DNA of 64,000 nt. It comes from Chryseobacterium arachidis (GTDB lineage: Bacteria; Bacteroidota; Bacteroidia; Flavobacteriales; Weeksellaceae). Made by a program: the position numbers and the translations under genes. Location: positions 62,001-126,000 of the forward strand of contig NZ_FQUT01000001.1 in NCBI RefSeq assembly GCF_900129245.1, in the 5' to 3' direction. Positions 44,625-52,387 of this stretch are shown here, piece by piece (positions within the stretch are counted from its first letter, which is position 1; the number at the start of each line of letters is the position of its first letter). Under the pieces are notes generated by a model. That model was not told the DNA's origin, searched no databases, and was given only the letters and a program-made list of their open reading frames with translations.

Positions 44625-44800
44625 TGTATCAAATTTAGTGATGATGGTTTTTATATAATTAACTCATTAAATTTCAACAATTATTAAAAATGTATTATTA
44701 ACAACACGAGTAAGGTTCTTTACTCGTGTTTGTTTTGACTGAAAAAAACATATCCAATTGATTGAAGATCATTCCTTGTGTATCAGATTTAGTGATAGTG
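44625..44800. repeat. Pair of 22-base direct repeats between orphan modules 2 and 3
   Basis: TGTATCAAATTTAGTGATGA (44625) and TGTATCAGATTTAGTGATAG (44779) match at 18 of 22 positions, 154 bases apart, with a terminator between. They may mark a past duplication or insertion of cassettes. Confidence 0.5.
44701..44735 (+). terminator. Terminator after module 2 immunity gene
   Basis: AACACGAGTAA (44701-44711), loop GGTTCT, TTACTCGTGTT (44718-44728), followed by TGTTTTG. Confidence 0.8.
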
Positions 44801-44837
44801 ATAAAATAAAACTTATTAAAAAAATTCTCAGGGCGAG

Positions 44838-45050
44838 ACAACACAATTTTTCTTAAATTTATCTTTCGGGGAAACGATGTTGGAACAGATGGATGGATCT
44901 TATAATAATCCGTATAAGTTTAATGCAAAAGAATTGGATGAAGATACGGGGCTGTATTATTATGGTGCAAGATATTATAATCCAAGGTTGAGTATTTGGT
45001 ATGGTGTCGATCCACTAGCGGAGAAGTATCCAAGTTGGTCGCCGTATGCA
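44838..45050 (+). repeat. RHS core-end repeat, copy 3
   Basis: Homology starts at ACAACACAATTTTTC (44838) and runs to the GCCGTATGCA at 45050. The coding frame is intact to this point and shifts about ten bases later. Confidence 0.9.
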
Positions 45051-45686
45051 TATTGTGGAACAACCCTATTAATTACATTGATCCTGATGGAAATTTTAGA
45101 TTACCAGCAAATGCTACGAAAGAGGAAAGAGCATTATATACAGCGGCAATAAAAACTATAAAAGCGGTGTTTCGAGATTCAGAATTTCGAGAAGCGTTTA
45201 AAGACAGATTTAAAGTAAATGATAAAATGATACAGAAAATGCTCAAATGGAGATGGGCCCCTTGTTATAATGAATGAAAGTTTACTTGATTTGGCGAGTT
45301 TTCATCCAGATCATCCCAATGTTATTAAAATAGATTCTGGCGTAGTAAACACGGTTTCAAAAAATAAAGGAAATAAAAAGTATATTGATAATTTAGCAGA
45401 AATAATAATTCATGAAGGTGGTCATTGGGCAGACTATGCAATTGACCATGTTTCCAAGGAACAGGACCCACTTTTTAAGAAGAGTCTTCAATCAAAAGGT
45501 GTTAAGGGTGATATAGGAGATAATTGGGAAATTATTTATTTTGGAACAGATACTCAATTTTCTGCTTCTGATCGTGATATAATTAGTGAAAAGTTTGATG
45601 GATTTAGGAGGAATAATGCTGCAAAAGATTTTAGGCAACAACGTGAAATCAGGGACTTGAATCACAAAAAATGCCATCTGTTTTAG
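44877..45686 (+). pseudogene. Orphan RHS C-terminal module 3, frameshifted, HEGGH tip
   Basis: The frame starts inside the RHS repeat (MLEQMDGSYNNPYKFNAKEL) and reads correctly to WSPYAYCG. A base appears to be missing at about 45060: the expected GGA AAC AAC CCT reads GGA ACA ACC CTA, and the proper sequence NNPINYIDPDGNFRLPANA continues in the next frame to about 45240. A second shift (+1) between 45231 and 45262 restores the first frame, giving NGDGPLVIMNESLLDLASFH and then EIIIHEGGHWADYAIDH, an HExxH zinc-peptidase motif. The two shifts make it non-functional as read. Sequencing error or a separately expressed 45270-45686 fragment are alternatives. Confidence 0.7.
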
Positions 45687-45755
45687 ATAATTATAAAAAA
45701 CCAAAAGATAATTTGCGAGTAAGACCATATTATTAACCCAAAATCCCTAAACAAT

Positions 45756-46460
45756 ATGAATTTTAAAACTAAAATAGTTGTGATTTTGTTATCCTCTTTA
45801 TTACTTACGAATTGTAAGGAGGAAATGAAAAAATGTGTAAGCCAATCTACCGATACTAATGTAAAACTATATAATGATTTAACAGATCAGTTGATACCTT
45901 ATTTTTTTAGAGAAGATTATTTAGGTGAAAAAAGATATTTTGATAGTTTAAGAGTTCACGATGAAGATTTATATATCGAAGAGAAGACAAAAGCCCACAA
46001 CGAAATTTTTAATCATCGTGAAAAATTTTGCAATTTGTATATAGATTCTACTAAAAATAAAAATACAGATTTTGCTACAAGTAGTAAAAATTTTATTACA
46101 GGCCATCCCGAAGCTCATATAAATCACAAAAAAAGTAGGAAGGAACTTTTAAAAGAATTTTCCAATAATACAGATATTATTAAAAAATTAAGTACACGAA
46201 GTTCTATAAAAGCAAATCAATTTAATTTGTGTACCGCAAAAGTCTTGGATCTGGCAGAGTATGATAAACATACAAATGAATGTGAGATAGGTGTTGTCTA
46301 TTTTTCAGAGATTGTATTTGATCCTTCTAAAAAAAGAGCATTAGTTTTTGTTGACCATCATATAAAAAAAGATTATTACGGTAGAAATGCTGTATTTAAA
46401 CTAAGATTGCATGATAATTATTGGGAAATAGAAGATTATACGATATTGTCAACTTCCTAA
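45756..46460 (+). CDS. Putative immunity lipoprotein of orphan module 3
   Basis: This 234-residue protein starts MNFKTKIVVILLSSLLLTNC with a lipobox at LLTNC. The mature part is charged and cysteine-containing (KEEMKKCVSQ, REKFCNLYID), ending HDNYWEIEDYTILSTS. No domain is recognised. It lies 69 bases after the HEGGH module, in the position held by immunity genes after the other two modules, and is the third exported candidate. It is longer than the others. Confidence 0.6.
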   Translation: MNFKTKIVVILLSSLLLTNCKEEMKKCVSQSTDTNVKLYNDLTDQLIPYFFREDYLGEKRYFDSLRVHDEDLYIEEKTKAHNEIFNHREKFCNLYIDSTKNKNTDFATSSKNFITGHPEAHINHKKSRKELLKEFSNNTDIIKKLSTRSSIKANQFNLCTAKVLDLAEYDKHTNECEIGVVYFSEIVFDPSKKRALVFVDHHIKKDYYGRNAVFKLRLHDNYWEIEDYTILSTS

Positions 46461-46509
46461 TTTCCGGCTCTTTTCTTTTTTTTTATGAAATTTAGAAGAA
46501 GAACAACAC

Positions 46510-46540
46510 AAAAGCCAACTTTTTAGGAGTTGGCTTTTTA
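46510..46540 (+). terminator. Terminator after module 3 immunity gene
   Basis: AAAAGCCAACT (46510-46520), loop TTTTAGG, AGTTGGCTTTT (46528-46538), then TA. Confidence 0.8.
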
Positions 46541-46706
46541 TATTAAAGGTAATGCCCGCTACGCAAAGTCTCTCGACTTTGAGCAGATAAAAATAAACCC
46601 ACTATTTTGCGGTGGATTTTATTTTATTTAGCAACCCGCTATTGCGAGCATTTTCCTCGTCCACTTGAGCCTTACTAAAAAGGTTAACATAGATTAAACA
46701 ATATGT

Positions 46707-46742
46707 AATCCGAAGATATATTTTATTTCTTCGGATTTTTTA
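46707..46742 (+). terminator. Terminator-like hairpin before the AraC gene end
   Basis: AATCCGAAG (46707-46715) and CTTCGGATT (46729-46737) with a 13-base AT loop, followed by TTTT. It may end any read-through from the cassettes and, on the other strand, the AraC gene. Confidence 0.7.
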
Positions 46743-46792
46743 TGGCGAATCTGAGACAAATATAGTCTTCCTGTAATTTGCTAATCCGTAAA

Positions 46793-47653
46793 TCACTCTT
46801 CCACAACAAATCCCCGCTTCCTAAACCCCGTCGGCGTCACACTTTTAATCCTCTTAAAAACCCGATTGTAATAAGGAATATCACTAAAACCGGAAGCAAT
46901 ACAAATCTCTCCGACAGACAGTTTCGTTTTCAGCAGCATTTGGCAGGAAGATTCAATTCTGAATTCTGTTAAATAGGTGAAAAAAGATTTTCCGGTCATT
47001 TTTTTGAAAAAAACGCAGAATGAAGATTTCTGCATTCCGACAGATTTTGAAATCTCTTCCAGAGTGATATTTCGCTGGAAATTACTTAGAATAAAAAGAT
47101 AAATTTCCTGCATTTTTTTCTCTTTCTTGTTTTCAATGACGGGTCTTCCGACCACTTGCATATCTTTACAGTAAGAAATTAATTCTAATAATTTAATAAA
47201 AGAAGAAACCCTTTCAATACTATTTTGATGAATCATAGAAGTCATTAAAATTTGAAGTTTTTCCAACAGTTCATCTTTAAAAGATACTGCATTTTCATTA
47301 TTTTGAAGTTCAGAAATAGGGTTGAAAAGTTCAGGGAAAAGATTTTTACAGCTTTCCAGAAAATCATTTTCAAAAACAATGGTGATGTTTTCAATTTTTC
47401 CTTCACGGTCATGAACTGATTCATCAAAAGACCAGCAGTGCGGAATATTGGGGGGAATCAGAATAACTTCTCCTTTCGAAAAGTTTTCCACAACGTCACC
47501 AATAATTCTTGCACCGCTTCCGGTGATAATATAAGACAATTCCCATGTTTCCTGTTGATGAAGGGGAACCTGCTGATTCCATTGGATATGAACGTGATCG
47601 AAGTGGAAAGTATGGGTTCTTGCTTTTGGATAATATTTTAAATTTTGCTTCAT
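46793..47653 (-). CDS. AraC family transcriptional regulator
   Basis: From ATG 47653 (MKQNLKYYPKARTHTF) the protein of 286 residues has an N-terminal cupin-type sensing domain (WELSYIITGSGARIIGDVVE, GEVILIPPNIPHCWSF) and a C-terminal AraC DNA-binding domain with two helix-turn-helix units: ITLEEISKSVGMQKSSFCVFF and VGEICIASGFSDIPYYNRVF, followed by the SVTPTGFR signature. The start 20 codons further upstream would add a spurious hydrophobic stretch. It is divergent from the acyltransferase gene, its likely target together with the VOC gene. Effector unknown. Confidence 0.9.
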   Translation of the reverse strand: MKQNLKYYPKARTHTFHFDHVHIQWNQQVPLHQQETWELSYIITGSGARIIGDVVENFSKGEVILIPPNIPHCWSFDESVHDREGKIENITIVFENDFLESCKNLFPELFNPISELQNNENAVSFKDELLEKLQILMTSMIHQNSIERVSSFIKLLELISYCKDMQVVGRPVIENKKEKKMQEIYLFILSNFQRNITLEEISKSVGMQKSSFCVFFKKMTGKSFFTYLTEFRIESSCQMLLKTKLSVGEICIASGFSDIPYYNRVFKRIKSVTPTGFRKRGFVVEE

Positions 47654-47734
47654 TTTAATAGTTGAAATCAGGATAATGTAAATATAAGACAATAATAAAA
47701 AAATATAAAACAATCCTTTTGAGACAATACCCTA

Positions 47735-47742
47735 TATTTTTG
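47735..47742 (+). promoter_or_regulatory. Candidate -7 element TATTTTTG for the acyltransferase gene
   Basis: This is a perfect TAnnTTTG 21 bases before ATG 47764. Confidence 0.45.
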
Positions 47743-47763
47743 CATTAATTTTTAAGTGAAAAT

Positions 47764-48906
47764 ATGAATCAAGCTTTAAATATTTCTCAATCAAAACCTC
47801 ATTATGAAATCCTTGACGGATTGCGTGGTGTTGCCGCAATCATGGTCGTATTTTTCCATGTTTTTGAAACATTTTCGAACGGAGATCATACCAAACAGAT
47901 CATCAATCATGGTTATTTGGCGGTGGATTTTTTCTTTATGCTTTCGGGATATGTGATCAGTTACGCTTACGACAATCGTTGGAATCAGATGACATTGAAA
48001 GATTTCTCCATCCGTCGTTTGGTGAGATTGCAGCCAATGATTATCATTGGTTCTTTGGTTGGAGCGGTTTTATTTTATTTCCAACAATCGGAAGGTTTAG
48101 GTTGGGGCGGAATTTCAACAACTCCGGTTTGGAAATTAATATTGGTCATGCTCATCGGAATGACAGTCATTCCGGTCGGAAAAAGTCTCGACATCAGAGG
48201 CTGGAATGAAATGCACCCATTGAACGGACCGGCTTGGTCGCTATTTTTTGAGTATATTGCGAATATCGTTTATGCTTTAATTTTAAGAAGAGTCTCTAAA
48301 ATTGTATTAGGAATTTTAGTGATCATTTCAGCCGGATTTACGATTCATTATGCTTTTACAAATCCAAATGGAGACATCATTGGAGGTTGGTCAATCGATG
48401 ATATAACGCAATTAAAAATAGGTTTTACAAGATTGGCTTTTCCTTTTTTAATGGGAATTTTCTTGGCAAGAGCCGTTAAATTAAAATTCACCAAACACGC
48501 TTTTTTTACAACGAGTATTTTATTAATCATTTTATTTGCGTTTCCACGTTTAGGAGGGACTTCGGCACATTGGCAGAATGCTTTTTACGAATGTTTTACA
48601 TTGATGATAATGTTTCCGATTATTATTTTATTGGGAGCAGGCGGAAAAGTTGTTGGTGAAAAAGCGAATCGATTATGTAAATTTTTAGGGGATATTTCAT
48701 ATCCGATTTATATTACCCATTTTCCGTTGGTGTACGTTTATATGGCATGGATTGTGAATGGAAAACATACTCTGCAAGAACCTCAGTCATGGATTTTAGG
48801 ATTGTTAACGGTATTTACCTCAATAATTTTAGCGTATGGCTTCATGAAATTCTATGATATTCCGGTGAGAACATGGTTAAATAAAAAATTAATTTCAAAT
48901 AAATAA
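47764..48906 (+). CDS. Acyltransferase family 3 membrane protein (OafA/YrhL-like)
   Basis: This 380-residue protein has about ten membrane helices. It opens with the family signature LDGLRGVAAIMVVFFHVFET (catalytic-type His) and NHGYLAVDFFFMLSGYVISY, then SIRRLVRLQP and ISYPIYITHFPLVYVYMAW. Such enzymes O-acetylate sugars of polysaccharides, lipids or peptidoglycan. It is divergent from AraC and seven bases ahead of a VOC-fold gene. Substrate unknown. Confidence 0.88.
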   Translation: MNQALNISQSKPHYEILDGLRGVAAIMVVFFHVFETFSNGDHTKQIINHGYLAVDFFFMLSGYVISYAYDNRWNQMTLKDFSIRRLVRLQPMIIIGSLVGAVLFYFQQSEGLGWGGISTTPVWKLILVMLIGMTVIPVGKSLDIRGWNEMHPLNGPAWSLFFEYIANIVYALILRRVSKIVLGILVIISAGFTIHYAFTNPNGDIIGGWSIDDITQLKIGFTRLAFPFLMGIFLARAVKLKFTKHAFFTTSILLIILFAFPRLGGTSAHWQNAFYECFTLMIMFPIIILLGAGGKVVGEKANRLCKFLGDISYPIYITHFPLVYVYMAWIVNGKHTLQEPQSWILGLLTVFTSIILAYGFMKFYDIPVRTWLNKKLISNK

Positions 48907-48913
48907 AGATTAA

Positions 48914-49303
48914 ATGAAAATAGAACACGTTGCGTTTTGGGTAAAGGATTTGGAACTCATGAGAAGTTTTTATGAAAAATATTTTGGAGCTGTTTCCAAC
49001 GAAAAATATCATAATCCTGTTAAAAATTTCGAATCTTATTTCTTAAGTTTTGATAACGGAAGCAGGCTGGAAATCATGACAAGACCCGATATTGAAGATG
49101 GAAATAATTCGTTTGAAGCTCAAAAATTCGGGATTATTCATCTTGCGTTTGAAACGGGAAGCAAAGAAAAAGTGGATGAATTAACGGAAATTTTAAGAAA
49201 CGACGGCTATAAAATTGTAGGAGAACCAAGAACTTCCGGCGATGGCTATTACGAAAGTGTAATTCTCGATCCTGAAAATAACATCATCGAGATTTTAAAA
49301 TAG
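48914..49303 (+). CDS. VOC family (glyoxalase/bleomycin-resistance fold) protein
   Basis: This 129-residue single VOC unit has IEHVAFWVKDLELMRSFYEK, YFLSFDNGSRLEIM, GIIHLAFETGSKEKVDEL and YESVILDPENNIIEIL. Metal ligands of the VOC fold are plausible at His4 or 5, Glu in RLEIM, His in IIHLAF and Glu in NIIEIL. It could be a lyase or a binding protein. It is closely coupled to the acyltransferase gene and ends before a strong terminator. Confidence 0.85.
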   Translation: MKIEHVAFWVKDLELMRSFYEKYFGAVSNEKYHNPVKNFESYFLSFDNGSRLEIMTRPDIEDGNNSFEAQKFGIIHLAFETGSKEKVDELTEILRNDGYKIVGEPRTSGDGYYESVILDPENNIIEILK

Positions 49304-49341
49304 TTTTAATTCTCAAAGTGAAACTCATCGTTCGCTTTTGT

Positions 49342-49376
49342 TCGGCTCAGATAGAAGATCTGAGCCGATTTTTTTA
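49342..49376 (+). terminator. Terminator after the VOC gene
   Basis: TCGGCTCAGAT (49342-49352), loop AGAAG, ATCTGAGCCGA (49358-49368), then TTTTTTT. Confidence 0.9.
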
Positions 49377-49433
49377 TTGATATTTGATTGGCTGCGAAGT
49401 TTAAATAACAAATCTGTTTAAACTCATTTTAAA

Positions 49434-49570
49434 TCTTACCGCAAAAGGGACAAAAGCCATCAAAAAAATAAAAATCAAAAGTTTTTAAGAGCTTATGCGT
49501 TCTTTTTTTATCTTAAATGATAAGTTTTACATATAGTATACAGATCTTTTGTGTCTTTTGCGGTTAAATA
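49434..49570. repeat. Palindromic intergenic element, TTACCGCAAAAGGGACAAAAG arms
   Basis: The left arm at about 49434-49457 pairs with CTTTTGTGTCTTTTGCGGTT (from 49547). The family matches 13367-13505 and 18334-18510. Confidence 0.65.
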
Positions 49571-49761
49571 AAAAAAGTTTAAACAAGTTTAACTTCAAAG
49601 TACGATCATTCATTTTAGTTTTTCATCCTTCTCTTACCGTATTTTCCCCTAATTAAAATCAATGATACCACAAAAACAGAAATTGGTGACAATTTCATAC
49701 CGTAATCAGTGATTTTGAAAATTTACACCTTTTTCGTGGTTCGCGCAGTTGGTTTAGCGTA

Positions 49762-49769
49762 TACCTTTG
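49762..49769 (+). promoter_or_regulatory. Candidate -7 element TACCTTTG for the curli operon
   Basis: This is a perfect TAnnTTTG 31 bases before the csgA-like ATG. A clear -33 TTG at proper distance was not seen, which would suit activator dependence. Confidence 0.5.
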
Positions 49770-49800
49770 TCTCACTATTAACCAATTAATTTTTACTAAT

Positions 49801-50619
49801 ATGAAAAACCTTATTACTGGTGTATTTACACTAATGGCTATGAGCTTCACATTTGCACAGGCAAATTTGGACATGAGTACTCAAAATGGGAACCTGAACA
49901 CTGCAACCGTTGATCAGACAGGGATGATGAACTCCAACGAGCTTTTGCAGGACGGAAACAGAAATACAGCCGATATCGATCAGGTGGGTATTATGAACTC
50001 TAATACTGCAGAGAGTGTAGGAAACAGAAACTCTGTAGATGTAGACCAGAACGGATGGTTAAATTCTAATGAAGTTACCCAGACAGGAAACAGAAACGCA
50101 GCTTCTACCTGGCAGGTGGGTATTTCAAACTCTACCGTTCAGACTCAGACAGGAAACAGAAACGAAGTTTCTTCCATCCAGTGGGGGGCAGGAAACATTG
50201 CTGTTCAGTCACAGGAAGGTAACAGAAACTCCGCAGATTCTTTCCAATGGGGTAGCGGAAACATTGCCGGACAGGTTCAGGACGGAAGAAGAAATGAAGC
50301 TTCCGGAGCTCAGGTCGGAAACGGAAACATTTTGGTACAGTATCAGCTTGGGGACGACAACATGGCATCTCACTATCAGCAGGGTGATGGTAACATCGCA
50401 GGGGCAGTTCAGATCGGTGACGACAACGTAGCGATGGGTGCTCAGGTGGGAGATGGTAATCTTTTAGGCCAATTACAGGTTGGAAACGGAAATACAGCAC
50501 TAAATACTCAGGCTGGTGACGGAAATATTGCATTGGTAAGCCAATCTGGAGATGCGCATACTCATATAGGAGTTCAAACCGGAAACAATAATTCTTTAAT
50601 GGTTAATCAATCAAATTAG
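49801..50619 (+). CDS. csgA: Curlin-repeat amyloid subunit (CsgA-like)
   Basis: This 272-residue protein has a signal peptide (MKNLITGVFTLMAMSFTFAQ) and about 22 half-repeats of 11 residues of the form QxGxxN (QTGMMN, QDGNRN, QVGIMN, QTGNRN, QWGAGN, QVGDGN and so on), equal to 11 curlin repeats of about 22 residues. E. coli CsgA has five such repeats, so this is a long version. The regular Gln and Asn ladders should form a cross-beta solenoid and polymerise outside the cell. It is the first gene of a csgA-B-E-F-G row and is followed by its own terminator. Confidence 0.92.
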   Translation: MKNLITGVFTLMAMSFTFAQANLDMSTQNGNLNTATVDQTGMMNSNELLQDGNRNTADIDQVGIMNSNTAESVGNRNSVDVDQNGWLNSNEVTQTGNRNAASTWQVGISNSTVQTQTGNRNEVSSIQWGAGNIAVQSQEGNRNSADSFQWGSGNIAGQVQDGRRNEASGAQVGNGNILVQYQLGDDNMASHYQQGDGNIAGAVQIGDDNVAMGAQVGDGNLLGQLQVGNGNTALNTQAGDGNIALVSQSGDAHTHIGVQTGNNNSLMVNQSN

Positions 50620-50646
50620 TAGCTTCTTAACTTTGGAGTGAAATTC

Positions 50647-50674
50647 AGGAGAAGCGAATGGCTTCTCCTTTTTG
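50647..50674 (+). terminator. Intra-operon terminator after csgA
   Basis: AGGAGAAGC (50647-50655), loop GAATG, GCTTCTCCT (50661-50669), then TTTT. It lies between csgA and csgB and probably lowers expression of downstream genes relative to the major subunit. Confidence 0.8.
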
Positions 50675-50790
50675 TTTACCATTTTTAACAGGGATTTTAC
50701 GTAACGGGAAACCACTACTTTATCAGACTACCTGCCAAACGTGTTTTCTTCCATACATCAAAAAAGTATCTTTAAATAAAATTAATAACC

Positions 50791-51189
50791 ATGTTTACAC
50801 TGAGATGGAGTGTCCCCGCACTTTTCTTATTCATGTCTGTACAATCACAGCAGATCGATTGGGATAAAATCAACAGTAATAATGCTGTCAACATCATTGC
50901 ACTGCAGAATACAGATCCCAAAGCTACGTACTCCAACATTATTCAGGAGGGAAACGCCAATCACGCAGATCTATATATCAATTCAAAAACAGACATTGTG
51001 GTGAAGCAATTGGGGGATTACAACACCTTGTATTTTGTGAATTCCTTTACAGATACGGAAACCAAAACAGCTATTACAACTCAGGGACATAACAATATCA
51101 TCGATATTACGGGAAGTAACAGCATTTCAGACGGTTTGCAGATCAATGTAAAAGGAGATAACAAAACCATATTCATGAGAAACTATTAA
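50791..51189 (+). CDS. csgB: Curli nucleator-like protein (CsgB-like)
   Basis: This 132-residue protein has a signal peptide (MFTLRWSVPALFLFMSVQSQ) and a degenerate set of curlin half-repeats: IALQNTDPKATYSN, IIQEGNANHADLY, VVKQLGDYNTLYF, TQGHNNIIDI and NVKGDNKTIF. The repeats are less regular than in the first subunit, as in CsgB. Its place directly before csgE supports a nucleator or minor subunit role. It could equally be a second structural subunit. Confidence 0.8.
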   Translation: MFTLRWSVPALFLFMSVQSQQIDWDKINSNNAVNIIALQNTDPKATYSNIIQEGNANHADLYINSKTDIVVKQLGDYNTLYFVNSFTDTETKTAITTQGHNNIIDITGSNSISDGLQINVKGDNKTIFMRNY

Positions 51190-51200
51190 AAACCTCGGTG

Positions 51201-51932
51201 ATGAAAAAATTATCAGCTTTGACTTTGTGTACTTTTTTTATCTTCCTGGCCATTACCACTTACGGACAGGAAGATAAGAAAGTAACTGCAAAAATCGAAA
51301 GCAGTATGCTGGAAGATCAGATAAGGATTAAAGCAACCGTTACCAACGGAACAGCCATTTACCAGGAGCTTAATTATCTTTTGATTTCAATAAAAAAAGG
51401 CGACGGAGGAAATTTATCCAACAATCAGCAAAAAGGAAAATTTTCGATTAATCCTAATGAGGTTAAAGTTCTCTCGGAGATCAATGTCAATTTTCAAACT
51501 AAAGATGCCCTGAAAGCTTTTCTTTATATAAGAGATGAAGAAACCCAGAAGCTTGTTGCCAAAGACAGTCTGGAGCTGAATAATGAGTTGTTTAAAAAAA
51601 AGGTGGCAAAAATTGAAGAAGAGGTATTCTATGAGCTGAAAGGCCTTACCATAGACGAAACCAAAAGTAAGGTGGGAAAAGATTTTTATGATCTTTTTTA
51701 TATGTATTACAGTCAGATTCCTGATAAAAGTACCTCAGCAGTTACCATTTCAGAGTTGCCTTCGCGGGGAACCAGCGGGCAGATTAATGTGCAGATTGAT
51801 GATAAAATAGTCTACAGCTTTATGACGAATCCCAGTGATGATTATTTGAAAGAGCAGCTCAGTGCCAGTTTAAAATATATCAAAGAATTTAATGCCAGGA
51901 AAAATCTTATAAAAAATGAATTTATATACTAA
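51201..51932 (+). CDS. csgE: Curli assembly protein CsgE, extended
   Basis: From ATG 51201 this protein of 243 residues has a signal peptide (MKKLSALTLCTFFIFLAITT...YGQ), an extra domain of about 100 residues (beta-rich, VTAKIESSMLEDQIRIKAT), and a CsgE domain in the second half: LKGLTIDETKSKVGKDFYDL, FYMYYSQIP, TISELPSRGTSGQINVQIDD and EFNARKNL. E. coli CsgE is 129 residues, so this form has an added N-terminal module. CsgE caps the CsgG channel and delivers CsgA in the periplasm. It starts 11 bases after csgB. Confidence 0.88.
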   Translation: MKKLSALTLCTFFIFLAITTYGQEDKKVTAKIESSMLEDQIRIKATVTNGTAIYQELNYLLISIKKGDGGNLSNNQQKGKFSINPNEVKVLSEINVNFQTKDALKAFLYIRDEETQKLVAKDSLELNNELFKKKVAKIEEEVFYELKGLTIDETKSKVGKDFYDLFYMYYSQIPDKSTSAVTISELPSRGTSGQINVQIDDKIVYSFMTNPSDDYLKEQLSASLKYIKEFNARKNLIKNEFIY

Positions 51933-51943
51933 AAATAAAAGCC

Positions 51944-52354
51944 ATGAAAACTATTATTTTTATTTTAATGCTTTTCGGAGGAATATTTCTCGGGAAATCT
52001 CAGCAGCTTGTTTATAAACCTATTAATCCTGCTTTCGGAGGAGATACATTCAATTATCAGTGGCTTCTAAGTTCCGCAAACGCACAGAATCAGTTTGATC
52101 AGAAAAACGATTTTGCCAGCCTGCTGAATGACGTGAATTCTCTCGACAGTTTTAGCCAGAGCCTCAACCGGCAGGTATTAAGTGAATTGTCCAGAAAGCT
52201 GTTTCAGGATCAGTTCGGAGAAGGAAGCCTCCAGCCCGGAAATTATCTTTTCGGCTCGATGTATCTGCAGGTAACTTCTACCGCTCAGGGATTGTTGATT
52301 AATATCTTGGATACCAGCACAGGGGAACAGTCCGAGATTATTATTCCAAAATAA
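51944..52354 (+). CDS. csgF: Curli assembly protein CsgF
   Basis: This 136-residue protein has a signal peptide ending near GKSQQ, followed by LVYKPINPAFGGDTFNYQWL and LSSANAQNQ, matching the N-terminal CsgF segment FxFRNPNFGGNP...LLNSAQAQN that inserts in the CsgG pore. The remainder (SLDSFSQSLNRQVLSELSRK, INILDTSTGEQSEIIIPK) fits the family. CsgF links the secretion pore with nucleation at the surface. It is 11 bases after csgE. Confidence 0.92.
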   Translation: MKTIIFILMLFGGIFLGKSQQLVYKPINPAFGGDTFNYQWLLSSANAQNQFDQKNDFASLLNDVNSLDSFSQSLNRQVLSELSRKLFQDQFGEGSLQPGNYLFGSMYLQVTSTAQGLLINILDTSTGEQSEIIIPK

Positions 52355-52387
52355 AGAAATACCTAAAAAACTAATTTTTTTTTAACC

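Larger units (their letters stand above)
46461..46792. other. 332-base gene-free region after the toxin cassettes
   Basis: It contains terminators at 46510 and 46707 and a weaker CCCAC/GTGG hairpin near 46598. The intervening CCCGCTACGCAAAG and CCCGCTATTGCGAGC stretches resemble the spacer after cassette 1. No gene was seen. Confidence 0.6.
49304..49800. other. 497-base region upstream of the curli operon
   Basis: It contains the terminator at 49342, a palindromic element (49434-49570) and a candidate curli promoter element at 49762. No coding frame is credible. Confidence 0.65.

Noticed and set aside
44996..45277. Frame treated as an independent gene
   Set aside because: It is the shifted continuation of the orphan RHS module; its first residues are out-of-frame RHS sequence.
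49870..50610. Regular DNA-level periodicity resembling a repeat array or CRISPR
   Set aside because: The periodicity is 33-66 bases of coding curlin repeats with no constant repeat and spacer structure.
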